Below are positions 1 through 8,305 of a DNA stretch of 47,722 nucleotides, one piece after another. The stretch lies in assembly GCA_002162765.1 (NCBI GenBank), contig MAAR01000012.1, positions 179,199 to 226,920 of the forward strand, given 5' to 3'. The notes under the pieces are model-generated. The model was not told where the DNA came from. It did no database searches and was given only the letters and a program-made list of their open reading frames with translations. Origin of the DNA: Flavobacteriales bacterium 34_180_T64 (GTDB taxonomy: Bacteria > Bacteroidota > Bacteroidia > Flavobacteriales > Flavobacteriaceae). A program made the translations under genes and the position numbers. The first letter of the stretch is position 1, and each line of letters opens with the position of its first letter.

Positions 1-1
1 T

Positions 2-1546
2 TTAGGAAATGTTTCTGTCACTGGAAATGTTACTGTAGAAAAAGAGACAGCACCAATAAATATTTGGTATGAATATACCTATTGGAGTTCTCCTGTATCA
101 GGCGAAACAATCGGAAATGGATTGGATGAATCCTCTCCTACAAGACGTTTTTGGTTTAATGCGGCTAATTATAGAGATTCTACTATGGAATCTGCAAATG
201 ATGATGCAACCGATCCTGGTCAAGACGATATAGATGATGATGGTAATGATTGGGTGTTTTCTAATGATGCTGACCCCATGACTCCAGGAATTGGTTATGC
301 TGCTACACACGATCCAATTGGATTTATTGGAGCAGGTTCTTATAAATATATATTTGAAGGTCCTTTCAATAATGGTGTGATACATTCACCTGTTTTAAGA
401 AATGATGTTGAAACTTCCGATACAGATTGGAATTTTATTGGTAATCCATACGCTTCCTCGATTGATGCTGATATCTTTTTAAATACAAACATCTATAATG
501 CAGGCACCAATGCTGGAGGCATGCTAGAAGGTGCAATTTATTTATGGTCTCACAATACAAATCCAGAGCCTGATGCTAATGGAAATGAAGTCTTAAATTT
601 TGCAACGTCGGATTATGCTACAATTAATGGCGCCAGTGAAACTGCGGGTGGAGATATGGTAACGCCTAATAGATTTATTCCATCAGGTCAAGGGTTCTTT
701 GTCGTATTTTCCAACACCAGACCTACAACATCAGGCAATGTAATCTTTAACAATAGTATGAGATTGGCTAATACAACTAGTAACTCCCAATTCTTCAGAT
801 CATCAAATAACGAAATCAATACCGATAATGCTACATCAATTGATAATAAATTGTGGTTAAATCTCACTTCAGATAATGGTGTGTTTAATCAAATTTCTGT
901 GGCTTATGTTGATGGCGCTACCGATGAAGAAGATGGACGCTATTACGATGCTCCAAGAAATCAATCAACTGGTTCAGCATCTTATATGTATTCTACTATT
1001 GAAAATATACCTGAATCAAAATTTGTGATTCAAGGTAAGCAACCTAATAGTTTAAATATTGATGAAATAATTCCGCTTGGATTTTATACAACTATAGATG
1101 AAGCTACGCTTTACGTCATTTCATTACATAATTTACAAGGTGAATTTTTATCAAATAATACGATGTATTTAATTGATAGCTTGTTCGGTTTGACTCATAA
1201 TTTATCAGCTTCTGATTACACGTTTACTTCAGAACTTGGTGATTTCAAAGAACGCTTTCAAATCGTATTTAGAGAAGATGCATTATCTTTAAATGATTTA
1301 GAGTTGACGTCAAACGGTCTAACTATAATCGAATTAACCGATGGCGATGTTAAATTCAATGTTAGACAGAATTTTGTCATAAAATCTGTTGAAATCATAG
1401 ACATGCTAGGACGCTCTTTATACCAATTAAGAGGCAACAGTCATACGGAAATTTACAACCTATCAAACTTGAGTCAGGCTGCATACATCGCGAAGGTAGA
1501 ATTGACTAATGGGCAGATTATTACTAAACGTGCTATAAAAAGATAA
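2..1546 (+). CDS. C-terminal part of a secreted protein with T9SS type A sorting domain (5' truncated by window edge)
   Basis: The reading frame is open from base 2, so the true start lies outside the window; 514 residues are visible. The body is rich in Asn, Asp, Ser, Thr and aromatic residues, with repeated phrases such as WNFIGNPYASSID and FIPSGQGFFV that are common in large flavobacterial surface proteins. The last ~75 residues (from about GLTIIELTDG) have the shape of the Por secretion-system tail: a short beta segment, then VEIIDMLGRSLYQL, NLSNLSQAAYIAKVEL and a basic end, TKRAIKR. That tail directs export through the type IX secretion system and is normally removed at the cell surface. 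The catalytic or binding part, if any, must lie upstream, so the function is unknown. It converges on the next gene with one base between stop codons. Confidence 0.88.
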   Translation, partial: LGNVSVTGNVTVEKETAPINIWYEYTYWSSPVSGETIGNGLDESSPTRRFWFNAANYRDSTMESANDDATDPGQDDIDDDGNDWVFSNDADPMTPGIGYAATHDPIGFIGAGSYKYIFEGPFNNGVIHSPVLRNDVETSDTDWNFIGNPYASSIDADIFLNTNIYNAGTNAGGMLEGAIYLWSHNTNPEPDANGNEVLNFATSDYATINGASETAGGDMVTPNRFIPSGQGFFVVFSNTRPTTSGNVIFNNSMRLANTTSNSQFFRSSNNEINTDNATSIDNKLWLNLTSDNGVFNQISVAYVDGATDEEDGRYYDAPRNQSTGSASYMYSTIENIPESKFVIQGKQPNSLNIDEIIPLGFYTTIDEATLYVISLHNLQGEFLSNNTMYLIDSLFGLTHNLSASDYTFTSELGDFKERFQIVFREDALSLNDLELTSNGLTIIELTDGDVKFNVRQNFVIKSVEIIDMLGRSLYQLRGNSHTEIYNLSNLSQAAYIAKVELTNGQIITKRAIKR

Positions 1547-1547
1547 T

Positions 1548-2858
1548 CTATTCTAAAGTCTTCTTAAGCGCTTCAGCATCGTACGGTTTTGCAATTATAA
1601 TTTTATCTTTATTTAGTAGAAAATAAGATGGTGTAGAATTTACACCATATTGAATGGCTATACTATTTTCCCATTTTTGTAATCCTAATACATGAATGAA
1701 ATCCGGAAAATTAGCGATTTCTTTTTCCCAACGTTCAGCAGTATCTTCTAAACCAATTGCGATAACTTTTAAATTTGGTTTTGATTTAAGAAATTCTGTA
1801 ATACTTGGCAATTCCTCAAGACAATGTCCACAACTACTACTCCAAAAGATGATCAAATACTGTTCTGCGACGTCAAGTTCATGCAAGGTCTTCCGCTCTG
1901 TTTCACCTTTTGTTGTGATCGCAAAATCAAAGTCGTGAGCCTGCATGCCATTCGAATTGGTTCTGTAAACAATTAACTCATTTTCTAATTCCTTATTTTC
2001 TGTTTGTTGTGCCAACTCTAACAAATAGGTATTTGAAATATAGTTTGCAACATCCTCTTTATTTTGTTGCGTAAAACGGAGCCAAATCATTTTGAGTAAT
2101 ATCGTTTTAATCTGAATATTGCCATCTCCAATACTTGTCATTAATGTATCAATATCTACAATGGAAGCCTTTTCATCTATTTGAGAAGTCATTCCAAATA
2201 CATAAGCTAAAACCCGATCCACCAAAAATTCTGAACTTTGCAAAAGCGGATTGCTAAAATCAACATTCTGCAAATAAGTGCGCTTTAAATTTTTTGCATA
2301 CGTAGATATATCTTCAAATTCTATTGGAATATATGGTCTATTAGCACTAATAAAAACATTTGCCATAGCTCCCTTTGAAGCCGCCTCAAAAGCTTCCTGA
2401 GTGTCTTTCAAGGTTTTAAATATCTCTTCAAATCCAGATATATCTGTGCTTTCTTTTGTGTAGAAATTACTAATCGTCATATTTACCAATTCCATACTTT
2501 TAGTATATGAGCTCCAAAGTTTATTTTCATTAGAATCAGTGAATTCAAGACCTTCTGTTAAACTAAATGTAAACGAAATATCTTCTTCGCCATTATAGAT
2601 AAAATCGAAATTATTTTCTTCTGGTGGCAACCCATAAACAATCTTATAAATTCCAGCTGATGACATAGAATCTAAAGGTATGCTAAAGCCTCCATCTGCC
2701 TCTAATTTAGCTCGATTTATGTACTCTGATCCAGTTGCTGTAGCGTGATACAAAAACGCATATGTAAATTCTTCAGCAGGAGAAAATGTCCCATTTACAT
2801 GATGTTGAGCAAAAAGTACGGTTGGCATCAATAGTATTAATAAAAGTAGTTTCTTCAT
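1548..2858 (-). CDS. secreted TlpA-like thioredoxin-family protein
   Basis: This 436-residue protein starts with a Sec signal peptide (MKKLLLLILLMPTVLFAQ, cleavage expected near residue 17). The N-terminal two thirds resemble the helical/beta DUF4369-type region often found before a thioredoxin fold in Bacteroidetes. The C-terminal ~135 residues are a thioredoxin-like domain with the redox motif CGHC at residues 343-346 inside IIFWSSSCGHCLEELPSI, and a cis-Pro-like segment NSTPSYFLLN near the end. It is likely a periplasmic or envelope-anchored thiol-disulfide oxidoreductase; the partner is unknown. It lies 35 bases downstream of mfd on the same strand and may be co-transcribed with it. No lipobox cysteine follows the signal peptide. 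Confidence 0.85.
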   Translation of the reverse strand: MKKLLLLILLMPTVLFAQHHVNGTFSPAEEFTYAFLYHATATGSEYINRAKLEADGGFSIPLDSMSSAGIYKIVYGLPPEENNFDFIYNGEEDISFTFSLTEGLEFTDSNENKLWSSYTKSMELVNMTISNFYTKESTDISGFEEIFKTLKDTQEAFEAASKGAMANVFISANRPYIPIEFEDISTYAKNLKRTYLQNVDFSNPLLQSSEFLVDRVLAYVFGMTSQIDEKASIVDIDTLMTSIGDGNIQIKTILLKMIWLRFTQQNKEDVANYISNTYLLELAQQTENKELENELIVYRTNSNGMQAHDFDFAITTKGETERKTLHELDVAEQYLIIFWSSSCGHCLEELPSITEFLKSKPNLKVIAIGLEDTAERWEKEIANFPDFIHVLGLQKWENSIAIQYGVNSTPSYFLLNKDKIIIAKPYDAEALKKTLE

Positions 2859-2893
2859 CAGTTAATTATTTAATTACATATGGAATCCAATAA

Positions 2894-5800
2894 CTACGCC
2901 AAAATAGGTTTTAGAACCGTTAATGCTTGATGTATTGTTTTAATATGGTCAAAAGTTAATATTAAGCGCAATCCCTTTCTGGTTTGCTTTTCTTTCATTT
3001 TGCACGTTGTTGGGTTGGACTGTACAAATTGAAGCACTTTTGAAAAACCAGAGCTTTGATAAAAGGCGCTTTCCTGGTTACTTATAAAGTACCCTACCAA
3101 TTTATCATGCTTCATAATGACTTTTTCTAGTCCAATTTTAGTCGCAATCCACTTAATACGTACACTGTTTAATAAATCTACAACTTGAATTGGCAATTCT
3201 CCAAATCGATCTACAAGTTCGGCCTCAAATTTTTGCAATTCGGCTTCAGTTTTAACAGTATTTAATACCGTATATAAATTTAAGCGTTCCGTAATATTAT
3301 TGACATAATCATCTGGGAATAACAATTCGAAATCAGAGTCAATCGTAATATCCTTTACATATTCTTTCTCTTTTTCATCATCTTGATACAGGTCTTTGAA
3401 CTCATTTTCTTTAAGTTCTTCAATAGCTTCGTTCAAAATCTTCTGATAGGTATCAAATCCTATTTCATTGATGAATCCACTTTGCTCTCCACCTAGTAAA
3501 TCTCCTGCTCCTCGTATTTCCAAATCCTTCATTGCAATATTGAATCCACTACCAAGCTCCGTAAATTGTTCCAACGCTGTGATTCGTTTCCTTGCATCAT
3601 TTGTCATTGCAGAATAATCTGGTGTTATGAAATAACAGAATGCTTTTTTATTACTTCGCCCTACACGACCTCGCATTTGGTGCAAATCACTCAATCCAAA
3701 ATTATTAGCATTATTAATAAAAATTGTGTTCGCATTTGGCACATCCAATCCACTTTCTACTATAGTAGTACTCACTAAAACATCAAATTCACCATTCATA
3801 AATGCGAGCATAAGATGCTCGAGTTTTTTACCTTCCATCTGGCCATGTCCAATACCAATTTTAGCATCAGGAACCAGGCGTTGAATCATACCTGCTACTT
3901 CCTTTATATTTTCTATTCGATTGTGAATGAAGAATATTTGCCCGCCACGTTGAATTTCATAAGTAACAGCATCCCGAATTTGTTCTTCATTGAATCGAAT
4001 GACATGACTCTCTATTGGATAACGATTTGGAGGTGCCGTTGTAATTACAGACATATCTCGAGCAGCCATTAAACTAAACTGAAGTGTTCTTGGAATTGGT
4101 GTTGCTGTTAGCGTCAACACATCTACATTATCTTTTAAGGTTTTTAATTTCTCTTTGACCGCGACCCCAAATTTTTGTTCTTCATCTACTATAAGCAAGC
4201 CTAGATCTTTAAATTTTACATTTTTATTGACAAGCTGATGTGTCCCTATAATTATATCTACTTTACCGCTTTCAAGTTCTTCAAGAGTAATTCGTTTTTC
4301 TTTTGCCGTTCTAAAACGATTTAAATAATCTACAGTTACAGGGAAATCTTTGAGACGTTCTCTAAAGGTTTTTTGATGTTGGTAGGCTAAAATTGTAGTT
4401 GGCACTAAAACAGCGACTTGCTTACCGTTATCGACGGCTTTAAACGCGGCTCGAATGGCAACTTCAGTCTTACCAAAACCAACGTCACCACATACCAATC
4501 TGTCCATTGGTCGTTCACTTTCCATATCGACTTTAATATCCGATGTGGCCGTTATTTGATCTGGTGTATCTTCATAGATAAATGAAGCTTCCAACTCATG
4601 TTGCATATAGCTATCTGGATTGTATTGATACCCTTTCTCTAATTTTCGTTTAGCATACAATTTAATTAAGTTGAACGCAATTTCCTTAACTCGAGATTTC
4701 GTTTTTTGTTTTAAGGTTTTCCAGGCTTTACTTCCTAACTTATAAATTTTAGGAGGCTTACCATCTTTGCCATTAAACTTGGTGATTTTATGAAGCGAGT
4801 GGATGCTTAGATATAATACATCGCGTTCACCATAGACTAATTTTATGGCTTCTTGCTTTTTACCTTCAACATCAATTTTCTGCAGTCCTCCAAACTTTCC
4901 AATGCCATGATCAATATGTGTAACATAATCACCAATATCGAGATTGGTTAGATCCTTTAAGGTAATCGCTTGTTTTTTTGCGTATCCATTTTTCAGATGA
5001 AATTTATGATAGCGTTCAAAAATCTGATGGTCTGTATAACATAAAACTTTAAGGTCATTATCAATAAACCCTTGATACAAGGACATAACAATGGTTTTGT
5101 AATGCACGTCTTGCTCTACGTCTTCGAAAATGTCATGAAAACGTTTTGCTTGTTGCTCACTTGAACATGCAATATAATTCGTAAACCCTTTATTATGATT
5201 GGTGTTTAGATTATCAATTAATAGGTTGAATTGCTTATTAAAAGAGGGTTGAGGGATCGTATTAAAATCAATATTATTGCTAGTTGAAAAATAGGCCGTA
5301 GTTCCAAATTCAACCAAAGTAAAATCTAGTAATTGTTTTTTAACTAACTCTGAATAACAAAATAATTCTTCAGGCTGATCGTGTTTTATGTCTTGGGAAA
5401 GCGTTTTAAAGGCGTCTTCTGCTTTAGCAAAAAAATCATCCAATCTTGAAAATAACAGCTCAGGGTTTTTAGCAAATATGACTGTTTTTGATGCTATATA
5501 TTTTAGAAAGCTTTGCCGACTATCTTCTAAAAATTTATTCGCAACATTTGGGATGATACTTATTTTCTTTATTTGTTCAGTAGACAATTGTGTTTCAACA
5601 TCAAAAGTTCTAATACTATCTACTTCGTCTCCAAAAAACTCAATACGATAAGGCTCATCATGTGAAAATGAAAACACATCTACAATACCTCCTCTTACTG
5701 AAAACTCTCCGGGTTCTGTAACAAAATCGACTCTTTTAAATTTATACTCGAATAACACTTCATTAACAAAGTCAATTGATAACTCATCATTCACTGAAAC

Positions 5801-6232
5801 TTTAAGCGTATTTCGTTCTAGCTCTCTCCTTGTAACCACTTTTTCAAAAAGCGCATCTGGGTAGGTAACAATAATTGCAGGTTTCTTACGTGAATTAATA
5901 CGGTTTAAAACTTCTGCCCTTAGGAGTACGTTTGCGTTATCTGTTTCTTCTATCTGATATGGTCTTCTGTAACTGCCTGGATAAAAGAGTACATCTTTTT
6001 CATTCAGTAACACTTCTAAGTCATTCAGGTAAAATGCAGCTTCTTCTTTGTCATTAAAAACGAGTAAAAAGGGCTTGTCTACGGATTTGAAAGTTTCAGA
6101 TAATACAAATGATAACGCCGATCCAACAAGGCCTTTTAAATGTGTTTTACTTTGGGTTTTGGCAATAGCACGCTGCAGGTTTTGCGATTGCAAAGTCTGT
6201 GCATAAGTTTGCGAGATAAATGTTTTACTCAC
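2894..6232 (-). CDS. mfd: transcription-repair coupling factor Mfd
   Basis: Mfd is an ATP-driven translocase that removes RNA polymerase stalled at DNA lesions and recruits UvrA for nucleotide excision repair. The 1112-residue length fits the family. The domains are in order: a UvrB-like N-terminal module (to about residue 380, with FSVRGGIVDVFSFS), a CarD-like RNA polymerase-interaction domain (GDYVTHIDHGIGKFGG), then SF2 helicase domains with Walker A GDVGFGKTE at about 582-590 and the DEEQ box (VDEEQKFG) near 682-686. The helicase C-terminal half includes RGRVGRS, followed by the C-terminal TRCF domain. The ATG at 6232 gives a normal N-terminus, and a TATATTTG -7 box (minus strand, 6256-6249) lies just upstream. 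Confidence 0.98.
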   Translation of the reverse strand: MSKTFISQTYAQTLQSQNLQRAIAKTQSKTHLKGLVGSALSFVLSETFKSVDKPFLLVFNDKEEAAFYLNDLEVLLNEKDVLFYPGSYRRPYQIEETDNANVLLRAEVLNRINSRKKPAIIVTYPDALFEKVVTRRELERNTLKVSVNDELSIDFVNEVLFEYKFKRVDFVTEPGEFSVRGGIVDVFSFSHDEPYRIEFFGDEVDSIRTFDVETQLSTEQIKKISIIPNVANKFLEDSRQSFLKYIASKTVIFAKNPELLFSRLDDFFAKAEDAFKTLSQDIKHDQPEELFCYSELVKKQLLDFTLVEFGTTAYFSTSNNIDFNTIPQPSFNKQFNLLIDNLNTNHNKGFTNYIACSSEQQAKRFHDIFEDVEQDVHYKTIVMSLYQGFIDNDLKVLCYTDHQIFERYHKFHLKNGYAKKQAITLKDLTNLDIGDYVTHIDHGIGKFGGLQKIDVEGKKQEAIKLVYGERDVLYLSIHSLHKITKFNGKDGKPPKIYKLGSKAWKTLKQKTKSRVKEIAFNLIKLYAKRKLEKGYQYNPDSYMQHELEASFIYEDTPDQITATSDIKVDMESERPMDRLVCGDVGFGKTEVAIRAAFKAVDNGKQVAVLVPTTILAYQHQKTFRERLKDFPVTVDYLNRFRTAKEKRITLEELESGKVDIIIGTHQLVNKNVKFKDLGLLIVDEEQKFGVAVKEKLKTLKDNVDVLTLTATPIPRTLQFSLMAARDMSVITTAPPNRYPIESHVIRFNEEQIRDAVTYEIQRGGQIFFIHNRIENIKEVAGMIQRLVPDAKIGIGHGQMEGKKLEHLMLAFMNGEFDVLVSTTIVESGLDVPNANTIFINNANNFGLSDLHQMRGRVGRSNKKAFCYFITPDYSAMTNDARKRITALEQFTELGSGFNIAMKDLEIRGAGDLLGGEQSGFINEIGFDTYQKILNEAIEELKENEFKDLYQDDEKEKEYVKDITIDSDFELLFPDDYVNNITERLNLYTVLNTVKTEAELQKFEAELVDRFGELPIQVVDLLNSVRIKWIATKIGLEKVIMKHDKLVGYFISNQESAFYQSSGFSKVLQFVQSNPTTCKMKEKQTRKGLRLILTFDHIKTIHQALTVLKPILA

Positions 6233-6248
6233 GTAATTTAGGTTTAGA

Positions 6249-6256
6249 CAAATATA
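6249..6256 (-). promoter_or_regulatory. predicted -7 box for mfd
   Basis: The minus strand reads TATATTTG, an exact match to the Bacteroidetes TAnnTTTG element, 16 bases upstream of the mfd ATG. I see no clear -33 TTG at the usual spacing. It is arranged back to back with the promoter of the terB-like gene. Confidence 0.45.
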
Positions 6257-6276
6257 AAATTTTTGTTGAATAGATA

Positions 6277-6307
6277 TTGATAAAATGTTTTAATAAAACT
6301 ATCTTTG
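6277..6307 (+). promoter_or_regulatory. predicted promoter of the terB-like gene
   Basis: A -33-like TTG (6277-6279) and an exact -7 box TATCTTTG (6300-6307) are separated by 20 bases, the spacing expected for the Bacteroidetes primary sigma factor. The predicted transcription start lies about 17-20 bases before the ATG at 6331. This is the best-formed promoter in the window. Confidence 0.6.
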
Positions 6308-6330
6308 CATGACTTTAAAAACAAGAATAT

Positions 6331-6762
6331 ATGTCATTTTTAGATTTATTTGATAGCGGATTTAAGAAACGTAATGAGGATCATTTTGCTGCAATTGTAA
6401 GAGTTGCAATGGATGATGGAATTATTTCTGATGAGGAGCAAGAGTTTTTGAATCGTTTAGCGCGAAACCTAAACATAAGCGAATTAGAGTACAAGCAAAT
6501 TTTAAAAGACTATAAATCACATCCAATCAATCCTCCAACATCCTATGATAAACGATTAGAACGTTTATACGATTTGGCAAGTATGGTTTATGTAGATCAT
6601 ATTAAAGGAGAACATGAGGAATTTATTCTAAGAAAGATTGCTGTTGGCCTTGGATTTTCAACCGACAATGTAAAGTATGTCGTTGATAAGGCTCTAACTT
6701 TAGTGAGTAATGGTGTTGATATAGATACGTTTACTGAAGAAATTAAAATGATGAATCGATAG
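6331..6762 (+). CDS. TerB-like protein
   Basis: This 143-residue cytosolic protein is nearly all helical. It shows the TerB/DjlA-type pattern of an acidic 'DDGIISDEEQEFLNRLARNL' segment (an EF-hand-like turn with DDG and DEE) near residues 30-50, and a second similar helix pair near residues 86-110 (VYVDHIKGEHEEFILRKIA). TerB family members are linked to tellurite or envelope stress, but in Bacteroidetes they are often single genes of unknown role, and there are no other ter genes nearby. It has its own promoter and a strong terminator follows. The neighbouring decayed LysM gene suggests an older small stress-protein locus. Confidence 0.75.
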   Translation: MSFLDLFDSGFKKRNEDHFAAIVRVAMDDGIISDEEQEFLNRLARNLNISELEYKQILKDYKSHPINPPTSYDKRLERLYDLASMVYVDHIKGEHEEFILRKIAVGLGFSTDNVKYVVDKALTLVSNGVDIDTFTEEIKMMNR

Positions 6763-6781
6763 ATTACTTTTTATATATACT

Positions 6782-6813
6782 AAAAAACCCACGCAACGCG
6801 TGGGTTTTTTTTA
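6782..6813 (+). terminator. Rho-independent terminator after the terB-like gene
   Basis: A perfect 7-bp GC-rich stem CCCACGC/GCGTGGG (6788-6794 with 6798-6804), three-base loop AAC, flanked by six A on the left and eight T on the right. The flanks make it potentially bidirectional, so it could also stop transcription from the decayed LysM gene on the other strand. Confidence 0.9.
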
Positions 6814-6828
6814 TACAATTTGATTTGC

Positions 6829-7062
6829 TTAATCCAAGACAGGGATACGTAATACTTGTCCAGGATAAATATGTACACTTAAGTCTTCAACCTGCAATTG
6901 TAAATCTCTAATAGTTCCTTCTAATCGTCTAGCAACTAATGCTTCTTCTCTCAATTCAGCTGCTGTTGCCGCGGCTGTCTCTTCAGCTCTTTCTTATGCC
7001 TCTGTTTTTCCTATTCCAAAAACTTTTGCTCCTGCATCTTTAATAAATAAAAATAATCCCAT
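6829..7062 (-). pseudogene. decayed LysM/BON-domain (YgaU-like) protein gene
   Basis: Reading the minus strand from the ATG at 7062 gives MGLFLFIKDAGAKVFGIGKT then EA and an in-frame TAA. The same frame continues for 54 codons: a helical Ala/Glu-rich part, the segment RRLEGTIRDLQLQVEDLSV, and then directly the ending HIYPGQVLRIPVLD. In family members known to me, a BON domain and most of a LysM domain lie between the 'VEDLSV' and 'YPGQVLRIP' segments. So the gene has both a nonsense codon and a large in-frame internal deletion, while its ends are still recognisable. The intact protein would be a small periplasmic or cell-wall-binding stress protein. No ORF above the usual length cut-off covers it. 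Confidence 0.8.
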
Positions 7063-7163
7063 AGTTATAATTTTAGTTAAGGATTAATAATTGATTTGTA
7101 ATCTTTATTATAAATATAGGACACAATATATTACAATAAGTCACATACATTTTATTATAAGAA

Positions 7164-7195
7164 AAACGCCCATCTACAAGAATAGATGAGCGTTT
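7164..7195 (-). terminator. terminator after the duplicated-domain lipoprotein gene
   Basis: The stem pairs AAACGC-C-CATCTA (7164-7176) with TAGATG-A-GCGTTT (7183-7195) with one mismatch and a six-base loop. On the minus strand the stem is followed by TTCTT in a T-rich run, so it fits the end of the minus-strand gene that stops at 7221. Confidence 0.75.
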
Positions 7196-7220
7196 CTGGA
7201 AACTAAATAACCAACCAAAT

Positions 7221-8177
7221 TTAGCTCCGTTTGTTTGTTCTCATGTTTTCGGTTTTATCCGTTTTTTGTTTGCGCTTTTTCAAGGTCTCTGTACCTTCAA
7301 CACGTTTGCCTTCAGCATTCGTTTCTCTTAAAAACTGAATATATCCTCTTCCTGTAAATTCATATATAGTTCCTGAAGAAGGATGATACAATTCAACTCT
7401 CTGATCATTAATAACGCTGAGTTCGAAGTGTTCATTGTCGAAGAAATCATAATCTAATGTTAATGTTTTTAAGTACATGTTCCCAGAGATGTTTCCAACG
7501 CCATAAACACCTGTGTAATCCCAATAAATATTCTCAGGAATACCAATATTTACATCTTGAGAACTTCTAAATTCTGAGTCGTTTCCGCCTGCTAAAAATT
7601 GCAAATAGTTTTCATTATCAAATTCATTTATCGCTCCCATTTCACTGGTATATGTTTTTTCCCAAGCTTCGTATTCCTGCAAGAAATAATGAATGTTATC
7701 ATAAAACACAAAATCGTAGTCGAAATTGCTCCGTTGATAACCATTTAAAAAGTAAGAGGTATCATTATAAGGGTTATATAATTCGATCGTATTATTATCA
7801 ATTTGGTAGACATCAAAAGTTTGATAGCCATCAATATCATGAAATACATCCAGTATCCTATTGTAAGCATCGTAGGTTCCTACATCAATTCCGAAGCCAC
7901 CTCCTTGCGAACCAAACCCAACTAAATTATTATTTGCATATACGATCCCATTTCTAAATGACATGGTAAATGCAATTTGCAAAAAAGGTGTTTCACCATA
8001 TCCAGTCGTCTGATTAATATCTACGTACCACAATTCATAGGATCCTAATAATTGATTCAATGTAATAGTCGGCACCGTATTATTTGGTCCATAATCATCT
8101 ACAACGACTTCAGTAGTACATGATGCCATCAGCGTTGCTGTTAAAGCAAATCCTAAGAGTAATTTAATTGTCTTCAT
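7221..8177 (-). CDS. lipoprotein with two related beta-rich domains and a basic tail
   Basis: The 318-residue product starts with a lipoprotein signal peptide; the lipobox LMAS-C puts the lipid on Cys20, followed by TTE. I do not recognise the family by name. The mature part seems to contain two copies of a lipocalin-like beta unit: FDVYQIDNNTIELYNPYNDT (about 120-140) and FELSVINDQRVELYHPSSGT (about 255-275) share the pattern F-V-I-ELY-P-T-Y-G. The extreme C-terminus is unexpectedly basic and hydrophilic (TLKKRKQKTDKTENMRTNKR). The gene stands alone between two genes on the other strand or decayed, and is closed by its own terminator. Similar secreted lipoproteins are common and uncharacterised in this group. 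Confidence 0.75.
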   Translation of the reverse strand: MKTIKLLLGFALTATLMASCTTEVVVDDYGPNNTVPTITLNQLLGSYELWYVDINQTTGYGETPFLQIAFTMSFRNGIVYANNNLVGFGSQGGGFGIDVGTYDAYNRILDVFHDIDGYQTFDVYQIDNNTIELYNPYNDTSYFLNGYQRSNFDYDFVFYDNIHYFLQEYEAWEKTYTSEMGAINEFDNENYLQFLAGGNDSEFRSSQDVNIGIPENIYWDYTGVYGVGNISGNMYLKTLTLDYDFFDNEHFELSVINDQRVELYHPSSGTIYEFTGRGYIQFLRETNAEGKRVEGTETLKKRKQKTDKTENMRTNKRS

Positions 8178-8273
8178 AGTCTAGCATTTTTAGGGTTATT
8201 GATTAACAGGATTCAAAACACGTGCCAAAATCATAATCCTTTGTGAGTTTCGTCTATAAACTCAAATTTTATG

Positions 8274-8281
8274 TATTTTTG
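8274..8281 (+). promoter_or_regulatory. predicted -7 box for gpsA
   Basis: TATTTTTG is an exact TAnnTTTG match 24 bases upstream of the chosen gpsA ATG. A -33 TTG at proper spacing is not evident. The position argues that the TTG at 8291 is not the start, because it would leave almost no leader. Confidence 0.4.
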
Positions 8282-8305
8282 ATATATTAATTGTTATTCC
8301 TTTTT

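Noticed and set aside
98..385. Minus-strand ORF opposite the first T9SS protein
   Set aside because: Composition rich in Ile, Ser and Thr mirrors the real gene on the other strand; no signal peptide, domain or promoter.
6331..6762. Tellurite-resistance operon
   Set aside because: Only one TerB-like gene is present; there are no terC, terD, terE or terZ genes nearby.
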